Positions 55,994-64,000 of a stretch of DNA of 64,000 nt are shown piece by piece. The stretch is from positions 62,001 through 126,000 of the forward strand of contig NZ_BAKG01000004.1 in assembly GCF_000614065.1 (NCBI RefSeq). Reading direction: 5' to 3'. Made by a program: the position numbers and the translations under genes. Source of the stretch: Prevotella dentasini JCM 15908 (lineage in GTDB: Bacteria > Bacteroidota > Bacteroidia > Bacteroidales > Bacteroidaceae). Positions within the stretch are counted from its first letter, which is position 1, and each line of letters begins with the position of its first letter. The notes under the pieces were generated by a model. The model had not been told where the DNA came from and ran no database searches. It saw only the letters and a program-made list of their open reading frames with translations.

Positions 55994-56257
55994 TTAGTCT
56001 CCTATAACTTTAATGTCTTTCCAGTCTACATAACCTTTAGAAACGGCCTGCTTCAGAGCGGCATCAAGTCCGACCTTATTAATTAAGCGAAGACCAGCTG
56101 CGCTAATCTTCAATTGTATCCAGCAACCTTCTTCTACATAGTAGAACTTCTTGCTGAAAAGGTTTACGTCAAAGCTGCGCTTAGTGCGATGCTTTGAGTG
56201 AGACACATTACAACCTATTTGTGCCTTCTTTCCTGTGATTTGACAAATCTTAGACAT
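55994..56257 (-). CDS. rpmB: 50S ribosomal protein L28
   Basis: An 87-residue basic protein: [20 protein letters not shown], then [19 protein letters not shown] and a C-terminal [19 protein letters not shown]. Standard length. First gene of the rpmB-rpmG-DUF4295 operon behind a strong promoter. Confidence 0.96.
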   Translation of the reverse strand: MSKICQITGKKAQIGCNVSHSKHRTKRSFDVNLFSKKFYYVEEGCWIQLKISAAGLRLINKVGLDAALKQAVSKGYVDWKDIKVIGD

Positions 56258-56309
56258 TTCTATCTTTCGTTTTGTGATTCGTTAATTGATACCTATTCCA
56301 AACAGGATG

Positions 56310-56340
56310 CAAAATTACAAAAAAACTTATAATAGGCCAA
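56310..56340 (-). promoter_or_regulatory. promoter of rpmB operon
   Basis: On the minus strand TTG (56338-56340) and TAATTTTG (56310-56317) are 20 bases apart, 52 bases before the rpmB start. Confidence 0.7.
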
Positions 56341-56386
56341 GCTATCGGAGAGAGAATTTTGGAAATTAATGTTTTTTACGAATTAA

Positions 56387-56886
56387 TTACTCTTTTGGCA
56401 ATTTTTCATTCAGGAAGTCCAGCATCAACCGCATTGCTTTATTGGTGGCGATGGCAAGATTTATGTCTCTGCCAAAGTCTTCGGTCAGCTTGAAGGTACG
56501 TATCTCATCCTTGTCCCCGTAGCCTATCCAAATGGTGCCAACGGGGGTCTCTGGTGTTCCGCCACCGGGTCCGGCTACCCCTGTGGCAGAAATGGCGAAA
56601 TCAACACCCATGGTTTTGATTGTTCCCATGGCCATTGCCTTGGCCACTTCTTCGCTCACTACTGTAAATTCTTCGATTGTATCGTGCGGTACACCCAGCA
56701 CACGCTCTTTTACTTCGCTTGTATAGGCAACGATTCCTCCTTAAAGTAGTCGGATGCCCCCGGAATTGCAATGATGGCCTCGCTGATGCGTCCACCTGTG
56801 CAGCTTTCAGCCGTGCCGATAGTCAGCCCTGAGGCATATAGAATATTGCCTATCTGACGAGAAATAATTTTACTTTCAAACTCCAT
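56387..56886 (-). CDS. CinA C-terminal domain protein, nicotinamide-nucleotide amidase (one frameshift)
   Basis: About 166 residues after repair: a stand-alone PncC-type amidase domain. The N-terminal frame from 56886 reads SKIISRQIGNILYASGLTIG and TAESCTGGRISEAI with the catalytic Ser region, to GASDYFK. At about 56739 one G is missing (AAGGAGGAATC for AAGGGAGGAATC); the other frame then gives LGVPHDTIEEFTVVSEEVAK and ATGVAGPGGGTPETPVG and ends KLPKE. The enzyme deamidates NMN in pyridine nucleotide salvage. It starts 15 bases after tsaD stops. Confidence 0.88.
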
Positions 56887-56901
56887 TATGTATGTTATTT
56901 T

Positions 56902-57933
56902 TTACTTGAACGTAACTTTGCTAAAGGCAGGAATGTCAATTGATGCGAAATTGTGGTCCTTATACTTGAACATACCGACGATGGCTATCATTGCGGCATT
57001 GTCAGTTGTATAGCTGAATTTGGGAATATAGATAGTCCAGCCATACTTGGCAGCGTGTTCCTTAAAGGCATTGCGCAGTCCATTATTGGCAGAAACCCCA
57101 CCTGCAACGGCAACATGCTTTATGCCAGTGTTCTTGACTGCCTTGCGGAGTTTCTTCATAAGAATATCCACTATCGTAAATTCAAGACTGGCGGCAATAT
57201 CCTCCTTGTGCCTGTCAATGAAGTCTGGTTCATCCTGAGTCCATTTGCGCATGTTGTAAAGAAAGGAGGTTTTCAGGCCGGAAAAGGAATAATCATATCC
57301 GGGTACATTCGGTTCGGCAAACTTATAGGCGTGTGGATTGCCCTGACGTGCCAGTCTGTCTATAACAGGGCCTCCGGGATAGCCTAACCCCATCACCTTG
57401 GAGCATTTGTCAATGGCTTCTCCTGCTGCATCGTCTATTGTCTGTCCGAGGACTTCCATGTCGTTGTAAGCATTTACCTTGACTATCTGCGAATTGCCAC
57501 CTGACACCAACAGGCAGATGAAAGGGAAAGGAGGCTGGGAGTCATCGTCGTCGCTTTCTTTTATGAAATGCGCCATTACGTGTCCTTGAAGATGGTTGAC
57601 GTCTATCATGGGAATCCCCAAAGACCGTGCGAAACCTTTTGCAAAACTGACTCCCACCAATAGGCTGCCCATCAGTCCCGGCCCCCGGGTAAAGGCAATG
57701 GCAGACAATTGTTCCTTTGCTATTCCTGCCCGCTTAATGGCCTGGTCTACAACGGGAACTACATTTTGCTGATGGGCGCGTGAGGCAAGCTCTGGAACTA
57801 CTCCGCCATACGCCTTATGGACTTCCTGCGAAGCCGTAACATTGCTGAGAATAACCCCGTTGCGCAGTACGGCTGCACTGGTGTCGTCGCAGCTGCTTTC
57901 TATGCCTAATATGTAAATATCCTGATTCTCCAT
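56902..57933 (-). CDS. tsaD: tRNA N6-threonylcarbamoyladenosine transferase TsaD
   Basis: A 343-residue protein from the ATG at 57933 (MENQDIYILGIESSCDDTSA); a longer frame to 58038 lies over map and is not used. Motifs: ESSCDDT (11-17), VVPELASRAHQQNVVPV, AFTRGPGLMGSLLVG, the metal-binding HLQGHVMAH (HxxxH) at about 113-121, CLLVSGGNSQIV and VAGGVSANNGLR. It transfers threonylcarbamoyl to A37 of tRNAs reading ANN codons. It follows map by 11 bases. Confidence 0.96.
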   Translation of the reverse strand: MENQDIYILGIESSCDDTSAAVLRNGVILSNVTASQEVHKAYGGVVPELASRAHQQNVVPVVDQAIKRAGIAKEQLSAIAFTRGPGLMGSLLVGVSFAKGFARSLGIPMIDVNHLQGHVMAHFIKESDDDDSQPPFPFICLLVSGGNSQIVKVNAYNDMEVLGQTIDDAAGEAIDKCSKVMGLGYPGGPVIDRLARQGNPHAYKFAEPNVPGYDYSFSGLKTSFLYNMRKWTQDEPDFIDRHKEDIAASLEFTIVDILMKKLRKAVKNTGIKHVAVAGGVSANNGLRNAFKEHAAKYGWTIYIPKFSYTTDNAAMIAIVGMFKYKDHNFASIDIPAFSKVTFK

Positions 57934-57944
57934 ATAGAAATGTC

Positions 57945-58783
57945 CTAATGCGTGAGGATTTCTACACCATGTTCGGTCATGACGAAAGTATGTTCCCATT
58001 GTGCCGACGGCTTTTCGTCGCCTGTAATGACTTCCCATCCGTATGGGTCATCGGCATCCAAGAATACTTTCCATGTCCCCATGTTTATCATAGGCTCAAT
58101 GGTGAACACCATGCCGGGCACCAACAGCATCCCCGTCCCCCTGTGTCCGAAATGCACAACGTCGGGCTCTTCATGGAAATCAAGCCCCACGCCATGTCCG
58201 CACAGGTCGCGGACAACGCCATATCCGAATTTCTCGGCATGCTTTTGGACGGCATGTCCTATGTCTCCTACGAACGAATAGGGCTTGGCAGCCTCTGCTC
58301 CGATTTCCAGACACTCCTTGGCAACACGTACCAACTGCTCTTTCTCGGGAGTTGTCTTTCCTATAATAAACATTCTGCTGGCATCTGCGTAATAGCCGTC
58401 TACTATTACTGTCATGTCTACATTGATAATGTCGCCTTCCTGCAAAACATCTTCCGCCTTGGGTATTCCGTGGCAAACCACCTCGTTGATACTTGTGCAA
58501 ACGCTCTTGGGATAGCTTCATAGTTAAGACAGGCAGGAATGGCGTTGTGTTTCTTGCAGTATTCCATGCAGATGTCGTCTATTTCCTGTGTGTTCATACC
58601 CACATGGATGGCCTCGGCAACTGCGTCAAGGCAGCCCGTGTTGACAATGCCGCTGCGGCGTATACCTTCTATTTGTTCTGGGGTCTTTATAAGATTACGC
58701 GTCGGAACGATTTTACCTTTCTTTTCCATCGCCATAATCTTCAAATCCATTTCCGTTGGCTCTTGCCCGATAGGCAATGCCAT
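57945..58783 (-). CDS. map: methionine aminopeptidase type I (one frameshift)
   Basis: About 280 residues after repair. The N-terminal frame from 58783 reads KGKIVPTRNLIKTPEQIEGI and TQEIDDICMEYCKKHNAIPA, ending CLNYEA; at about 58516 one G is missing (GAAGCTATCC for GAAGGCTATCC). The next frame gives VVCHGIPKAEDVLQEGDIIN, metal ligands in VDGYYADAS (Asp), GHGVGLDFHEEP (His), TIEPM (Glu) and WEHTF (Glu). Map removes initiator Met; tsaD follows 11 bases later. The ~30-residue N-terminal extension before KTPEQIEGIR is short and common in Bacteroidetes. Confidence 0.92.
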
Positions 58784-59086
58784 CTTCTCTTTTTCAAGTT
58801 CATCCTTTATCCGTTACTGTTTTATCTGTAAAAGCATTGCCCGTGAAGGCTCTACCGACAGGTATGTCTGCTGCTTTGGGCAGTCTTTTCCTCTGCAAAA
58901 GTACTATAATATTAATACAATGCAAAATAATTAACGCTAATTTAGTGTACATTCTGGCGATAAGCCATAGGCTTGTTGCCGGGAAATATTCTGTAGGTCT
59001 TTCCCTGTTGCCTCACCGGGCGAAGCCGTTGTCTTTTCCCACCAACCGTAAGTCCTGTTATCCCGACTTTCAGATGAGGCGTTTGC
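58784..59086. other. intergenic region between map and smpB
   Basis: About 300 bases. Apart from the promoter at 58896-58926 I see no gene or repeat. Confidence 0.5.
58896..58926 (-). promoter_or_regulatory. promoter of map-tsaD-cinA operon
   Basis: On the minus strand TTTG (58923-58926) and TACTTTTG (58896-58903) are 19 bases apart, 112 bases before the map start. Confidence 0.65.
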
Positions 59087-59565
59087 CTAATACCGCTTGA
59101 TGGCACGATCCATTTCCCTACGGTCTTCCTTTTCTTTCAGCGTCTGCCTCTTGTCGTATTCTTTCTTGCCTCGCGCAAGGGCAATGTCTACCTTGGCCCG
59201 TCCGTTGGCATCAATGAATACCAATGTGGGAACAATTGTATAGCCGGTGTCTTGGCCTCCTCCTCCAGTTTATGAATTTCTCTTCGTGTGAGCAGCAGCT
59301 TTCTCAACCGCTTGGCTTCGTGGTTGGCATACGAACCATAAAAATAGGGTGATATGTTCATTCCCTGAAGCCACATCTCTCCTTTGTTGATAAAGCAGAA
59401 AGTGTCTACCAAAGATGCTTTCCCTGCCCTTATTGATTTGATTTCCGTCCCCGTCAGAACGATTCCGGCAGTAAAGGTGTCGATAAAGTAATACTCGAAC
59501 GAAGCCTTCTTGTTTCGTATTTGTACAGGAGACTTGCGTCTTATTTCTTGTTCTTCCTTATTCAT
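59087..59565 (-). CDS. smpB: SsrA-binding protein SmpB (one frameshift)
   Basis: About 159 residues after repair. N-terminal frame: [60 protein letters not shown] and [16 protein letters not shown]. At about 59251 one G is missing (AAGACACC for AAGGACACC); the other frame continues [40 protein letters not shown] and ends DRAIKRY. SmpB delivers tmRNA to stalled ribosomes. Its start overlaps the DUF4375 stop by ATGA. Confidence 0.93.
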
Positions 59566-60064
59566 TCTTCTATCGTTGCAAAGTCGGTTATATGGTCATC
59601 TATGTATGCCGCTATCATGTTAGTCCATTGTTCTTCGTTTACAATAAAGTCATCATCGTATTGGTCGAACTCCGGCATCTGTTCATACAGGGCCATAAAC
59701 TCTTCATCCGTCATGTCTTGCTCTATGGATTCGTGATATCTCTCATAGTACTTCTTGGCATGTCGGATATGCGTGTAAAGTGTTTCAAGCCCCCAGTTAC
59801 GCACGGCGACGGCAAAAGGATTCTTAAAGATAAATGCGCCAAAGCGTTGTGAATAAGCTGCACGTATCCTCCATCCATCATTTCGTCGTGCAGGTAATGC
59901 CATGCCAGCAGCGTTATTTGGTCGGTATTAAGCTGCTGCATGTTTTCCGCGTTCAGCTGACCACCGATGGTCTCTTCTATTGCGTTGACGAATGTCTGCA
60001 CGAAGGTGTCCATTTCCTTAGAAGCCTCCCTGAGCACGCTGTCTTTAATCTTTACTTCTAACAT
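59562..60064 (-). CDS. DUF4375 (DMP19-like) family protein (one frameshift)
   Basis: About 167 residues after repair. The N-terminal frame has [39 protein letters not shown] and [11 protein letters not shown]; at about 59845 one G is missing (AACGCTTTGGCG for AACGGCTTTGGCG). The protein then reads [35 protein letters not shown] and an acidic end [11 protein letters not shown]. The GGY.QLIHN...A...G pattern is typical for DUF4375. Function unknown. First gene before smpB, with its own promoter. Confidence 0.8.
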
Positions 60065-60137
60065 TATGTTATTATTTTATTTTTGAAAGAGTGTCTGCAA
60101 GCCGTAACGTCAGTGCAGCCGAAACACATTTAGATTG

Positions 60138-60169
60138 CAAAGATAGGATTTTTATTGATAATAAACAAA
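60138..60169 (-). promoter_or_regulatory. promoter of DUF4375-smpB
   Basis: On the minus strand TTTG (60166-60169) and TATCTTTG (60138-60145) are exactly 20 bases apart, 73 bases before the DUF4375 start. Confidence 0.75.
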
Positions 60170-60579
60170 GGCATATTGAAAAACATTATCCCGCCAAACG
60201 GCAAAATAATTGTTTTCCGGGCAGACCTTATAGTTTTGCCCATGCTAAGCGTCTTCTTCGAGATAACGGCTATACGTGTTTGTGGCAAATACTGACACAA
60301 AAATAGTTGCAGGCTGCAAGTGTCGCCTTGGCTGTGTCATTTAGTCTGCTGACGGCTTTGCGGCTTGTATGCGTCAGAAGGAGTCTCTTTGAATAGATGA
60401 TGCAGTTTTTTAACCCAACACCCGCACGCCCACGTGTTGGTTTCGTAATGTTACAAGAAAAATATTAACAGGGTAGAGGATTTAATCAGCTTAATTAAAT
60501 AGTTGAATATAATGTGGTAATTATTTGATAATCAAATATTTTGTAGTTTGTAATTTGATATTAGGATAATCATTGTGCG

Positions 60580-60645
60580 AAAGTGCCTGAACCGCGGTGT
60601 CAAAGTGCCGTTTTCACACAATGGGAACGGCACTTTGATGAGACC
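60580..60645. repeat. three-unit 22-base repeat element, copy E
   Basis: Units at 60580-60601, 60602-60623 and 60624-60645. Cores are AAAGTGCCTGAAC (diverged), AAAGTGCCGTTTT and GGAACGGCACTTT; units 2 and 3 form an inverted repeat (CAAAGTGCCGTTTTC against GGAACGGCACTTTG). It lies 249 bases upstream of the MORN gene start. Confidence 0.82.
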
Positions 60646-60825
60646 ATCTCGCCCTTTCCATCTGCCAGCCTTGAGTTTTTCTTGACATAAAATGAAAATG
60701 TCAGCAACACAAAAGCATCTCTGCCGTCTTCAGTTCTTAAGTTTGTTCTTGTCCGACTGTTCACAGCGGCCCGGCCATAGAGTAGGAGAGAGGCTATTGA
60801 TAGTTTGTTAAAAAAAAGTTAGATA

Positions 60826-60857
60826 TTTGTGCATAAACCAAGAAAACGTTATCTTTG
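60826..60857 (+). promoter_or_regulatory. promoter of the MORN-repeat gene
   Basis: TTTG at 60826-60829 and TATCTTTG at 60850-60857 are 20 bases apart, 37 bases before the proposed TTG start. Confidence 0.75.
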
Positions 60858-60894
60858 CATTTGTAGAAGTCAATAACTATTAATTAAAAGAATC

Positions 60895-62007
60895 TTGAGA
60901 AATCTATATATCGCAATCATATTGTCTGTTTTCCCAGTTTTGTCATACGCCCAGAAGATTGAGACAGGCTCGTATATCACCAAGGACGGGGGGCAATACT
61001 ATGGTGAGCTTTTCCGGGGCAAGCCATACGGAAAAGGCAAGACCATATACAAGAATGGAGATACCTACGAAGGAGAGTATGAAAAGGGAAAGCGGCAGGG
61101 AACGGGAACATACACCTTTGCTGACGGCGAAAAATATACGGGGCAATGGTTTCAGGACCAGCAACACGGTCAAGGGATATATATATTCAAGAACGGTAAC
61201 AGATACGACGGTCTGTGGTATAAGGACTATCAGCAGGGACATGGCAGGATGTATTACTACAATGGCGACATCTATGACGGTACTTGGGTGAATGACCAGC
61301 GGGTTGGGCTGGGAAAATATATCTTTTCAAACGGAGCCTTCTACGATGGTATGTGGAAAGGCGACAAGAAGAATGGACACGGCCGCTTTGACTGGGGCGA
61401 CGGCTCCTCCTTTACCGGCGACTGGGTGAACAATGTCAAAGAGGGCAAGGGCATCTACATTTATTCTGATGGCGACGAATACAACGGCGACTGGAAGAAC
61501 GACCTGCAAAACGGGAAAGGTGTCTATAAGTTCAAGGACGGAGACTGCTACGAAGGAGAATACCTTGACGGAGAACGGACAGGGCAGGGAATCTTCTCTT
61601 ATAAGAACGGCGACAAGTATACGGGGCATTTCCTGAAAGGGCAGAAATCCGGATTCGGTACAATGACGTGGCACAATGGCGATATATATGTAGGAAACTG
61701 GGAACGCGACCTGCAGAATGGTCAGGGAAAGCTGACGAAGAAGAACAAGGATGTAATTGAGGGACAATTCCGCGACGGTAAGGTAGAGGGACTTGTCATC
61801 ATACATTTTGGCGATGGCAGCCGTTTCAAGGGAACTTATCATAACGGCAAGCGAAATGGAGATGCTGTCGAAGAAGACGCCAGCGGAAAACGTTTTGAGG
61901 GTTCTTACAAGAACGATGTGCGCGATGGAAAATTCATAGAGCGCGACAGTAATGGCAATATCACTGCGCGCGGCTTCTACGAAAATGGGAATAGGCATAC
62001 GAATTAA
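60895..62007 (+). CDS. secreted MORN-repeat protein
   Basis: A 370-residue protein with signal peptide NLYIAIILSVFPVLSYAQ and about 14 MORN repeats of roughly 23 residues covering almost the whole mature chain (for example GDTYEGEYEKGKRQGTGTYT and GSSFTGDWVNNVKEGKGIYI). The only in-frame start behind the promoter is TTG at 60895; no ATG lies between promoter and signal peptide. MORN repeats form extended beta-hairpin stacks that bind lipids or proteins; in Bacteroidetes such secreted forms are uncharacterised. glgB follows 32 bases later on the same strand and may be co-transcribed. Confidence 0.85.
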   Translation: MRNLYIAIILSVFPVLSYAQKIETGSYITKDGGQYYGELFRGKPYGKGKTIYKNGDTYEGEYEKGKRQGTGTYTFADGEKYTGQWFQDQQHGQGIYIFKNGNRYDGLWYKDYQQGHGRMYYYNGDIYDGTWVNDQRVGLGKYIFSNGAFYDGMWKGDKKNGHGRFDWGDGSSFTGDWVNNVKEGKGIYIYSDGDEYNGDWKNDLQNGKGVYKFKDGDCYEGEYLDGERTGQGIFSYKNGDKYTGHFLKGQKSGFGTMTWHNGDIYVGNWERDLQNGQGKLTKKNKDVIEGQFRDGKVEGLVIIHFGDGSRFKGTYHNGKRNGDAVEEDASGKRFEGSYKNDVRDGKFIERDSNGNITARGFYENGNRHTN

Positions 62008-62039
62008 GCGAATACGAATTTTAAAAAGACACATACACC

Positions 62040-64000
62040 ATGGTAACAAGAAAGACCAGCACTAAGAAGCAAACGGTCTCCAGTGCTAAGGATAACGAAT
62101 CTGCCCCACAGCTGATGGGACTTGTAAGGAACGACCCGTATCTTGAGCCATTCGGCGATGCCATCCGCGGCAGACATGAATATGCAGTGCGGAAATTGGA
62201 ACAGCTAACCCAGAACGGGAGGCAATCGCTTGCTGACTTTGCAAGCGGCTACGATTACTATGGACTCCATAAGTCGGAGACGGGCTGGGTGTTCAGGGAA
62301 TGGGCACCCAATGCCACTGACATCTATCTTGTCGGTGATTTTAACGGATGGACTGTCAACGAACAATATCGCTGTAAGCGCGTAGAGGGAACGGATAACT
62401 GGGAACTGGAACTCTCTGAACAAAAAATGAAACATGGCGACCTCTACAAGATGCGCGTGTTCTGGAATGGAGGAGAAGGGGAACGAATCCCTGCTTGGGC
62501 ACAGCGCGTGGTGCAGGACGAGAATACGAAAATATTTCCGCGCAGGTCTGGAATCCTGAAAAGCCATACGAATGGAAGCACAAGGCTTTCAGGCCCTCGG
62601 TATCGCCTCTGCTTATCTATGAATGTCATATAGGCATGGGGCAGGATGCAGAGAAGGTGGGTACATACAGGGAGTTCAAGGACAATGTCCTGCCACGCGT
62701 GGTAGCCGACGGATATAACGCCATTCAGATTATGGCGATTCAGGAACATCCGTATTATGGCAGCTTCGGCTATCACGTCAGTTCGTTCTTTGCCGCCAGC
62801 TCACGTTTCGGGACTCCTGAGGAGCTTAAGGAACTCATTGACGAGGCGCACGGAAACGGGATTGCCGTCATCATGGATATTGTCCACTCGCATGCGGTGA
62901 AGAACGAAGTAGAGGGCTTGGGAAACCTTGCAGGAGACCCAAATCAATATTTCTATCCGGGCGACAGGCATGAGCATCCGGCTTGGGATTCTCTTTGCTT
63001 CGACTATGGTAAGGACAACGTCGTGCATTTCCTGCTGTCCAATTGCAAGTACTGGCTGTCCGAATATCGCTTTGACGGTTTCCGCTTCGACGGAGTTACC
63101 TCCATGCTGTATTATAGCCATGGATTGGGAGAGTCGTTCTGCAACTATGGTGATTACTTCAACGGGCATCAGGATGATAATGCCATCTGCTATCTGACGC
63201 TGGCAAACTGTCTGATTCATGAGGTAAACGAGAATGCCATCACCATAGCGGAGGAAGTGTCGGGCATGCCGGGGTTGGCGGCCAAGTTTTCCGACGGCGG
63301 CTACGGATTCGACTATCGTATGGCAATGAACATTCCCGACTTCTGGATAAAGACAATCAAGGAGTTGCCCGATGAGGCATGGAAGCCTTCTTCCATTTTC
63401 TGGGAGATTAGGAACAGGCGTGCCGACGAAAAGACCATTTCGTACTGCGAGTCCCACGATCAGGCCCTTGTGGGCGACAAGACTATAATCTTCCGTCTGA
63501 TTGATGCGGACATGTACTGGCATTTCAGGAAAGGGGATGAAAACGAGATGGCGCACAGAGGCATTGCCCTTCACAAGATGATTCGTCTGGCAACGGCAGG
63601 TGCCATGAACGGCGGCTATCTCAATTTTATGGGCAATGAGTTTGGGCATCCTGAATGGATTGATTTCCCACGCGAGGGTAACGGCTGGAGCCACAAGTAT
63701 GCGCGCAGGCAATGGAATCTGGTAGACAACCATGAGCTTTGCTACCATTACTTGGGCGATTTCGACAAGAAAATGCTTGAAATCATCAAGAGCGAGGATA
63801 ATTTCAATGATACGCCTGTTCAGGAGATTTGGCACAACGATGGCGACCAGATACTGGCATTTAGCCGCGGCGGGTTGATATTCGTCTTCAACTTCTCGCC
63901 GACCCGGTCTTTTTCAGACTATGGCTTCCTCGTTTCCGAAGGCTCGTATAATGTTGTATTGAATACGGATGCCCCGGAGTTTGGAGGATACGGCTTTGCC
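62040..64000 (+). CDS. glgB: 1,4-alpha-glucan branching enzyme (one frameshift; cut by window end)
   Basis: GH13-type branching enzyme; 653 codons visible, C-terminus missing. N-terminal CBM48-like domain with SETGWVFREWAPNATDIYLV and GDFNGWTVNEQYRCKRVEG. At about 62536 one T is missing (ATATTTCCGCG for ATATTTTCCGCG); the frame then continues SAQVWNPEKPYEWKHKAFRP. Catalytic barrel: IMAIQEHPYYGSFGYHVSSF, VIMDIVHSHAVKNEVEGL, the nucleophile in FDGFRFDGVTSML, the acid/base Glu in ITIAEEVSGMPG and the third acid in SYCESHDQALVGDK. It makes alpha-1,6 branches in glycogen. Confidence 0.93.

Larger units (their letters stand above)
60065..60894. other. intergenic region between DUF4375 and the MORN gene
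   Basis: 830 bases between divergent genes. It holds a promoter for each direction and repeat copy E; a 71-residue frame at 60091 overlaps the leftward promoter and is not credible. Confidence 0.6.

Noticed and set aside
62801..63835. A 344-residue minus-strand frame opposite glgB
   Set aside because: Shadow of the branching enzyme barrel, which has intact catalytic motifs on the plus strand.

Overview
The window is ordinary chromosomal DNA from a member of the Bacteroidetes, most likely order Bacteroidales and close to Prevotella. Supporting signs are the short primary sigma factor (about 287 residues, with an MRQLKIT-type N-terminus), promoters of the form TTTG - 19/20 bases - TAnnTTTG, near absence of Shine-Dalgarno sequences, families known mainly from Bacteroidales (DUF4295, DUF4296, DUF4738, DUF6078, GHL10, HU-CCDC81/SPOR), class III fructose bisphosphatase, a short SerA, and a glgB of the Bacteroidetes type.

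Layout. 1-2.4 kb (minus): rpoD, a secreted protein, an HprK-like kinase and the start of an S24/S26-like peptidase. 2.6-4.3 kb: pepD. 4.3-6.1 kb (plus): small membrane protein, OmpH-type lipoprotein, MgtC. 6.1-11.9 kb (minus): small membrane protein, TfoX-N, PH-like protein, tex, DUF6078, GHL10. 12-15.8 kb (plus): OMP barrel, recR, membrane protein, GT2, GNAT, two identical tRNA-Asp. 15.8-17.2 kb is gene-poor and leads into a PmtA-like methyltransferase. 18.1-23.9 kb (minus): tRNA-Ser, YigZ, DUF1015, serA, serC, DbpA-like helicase. 23.9-30.3 kb (minus): three tandem TPR paralogues and gyrA. 31-35.4 kb (minus): two glycosyltransferase genes and fbp. 35.6-39.7 kb (minus): lysC, ftsE, zinc-ribbon/FHA protein, HU-SPOR protein. 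39.8-52 kb (plus): rfbC, DUF4738 lipoprotein, ileS, DksA-like protein, lspA, DUF4296 lipoprotein, small protein, nadC, M23 peptidase, C69 dipeptidase. 52.3-53 kb: a long AT-rich repeat array between convergent terminators. 53-60 kb: pgk, queC, DUF4295-rpmG-rpmB, pncC/cinA, tsaD, map, smpB, DUF4375. 60.9-64 kb (plus): MORN-repeat protein and glgB, cut by the window end.

Two things stand out. First, many core genes (rpoD, tex, gyrA, lysC, ileS, map, smpB, glgB and others) carry single-base frameshifts, about 20 in 64 kb, nearly all explained by one missing base in a short G or C run. This looks like sequencing or assembly error rather than gene decay, so I annotate these as one gene each. Second, intergenic regions hold a set of repeats built from 22-24 base units: five dispersed elements of exactly three 22-base units (66 bases), four of them 249-277 bases upstream of a start codon; a four-unit TTACCA array; a three-unit 24-base ACCCCAC array; and a ~0.77 kb array of about 34 units of 21-22 bases arranged in 109-base higher-order repeats. 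They share architecture rather than sequence, and I could not assign them to a described repeat class.
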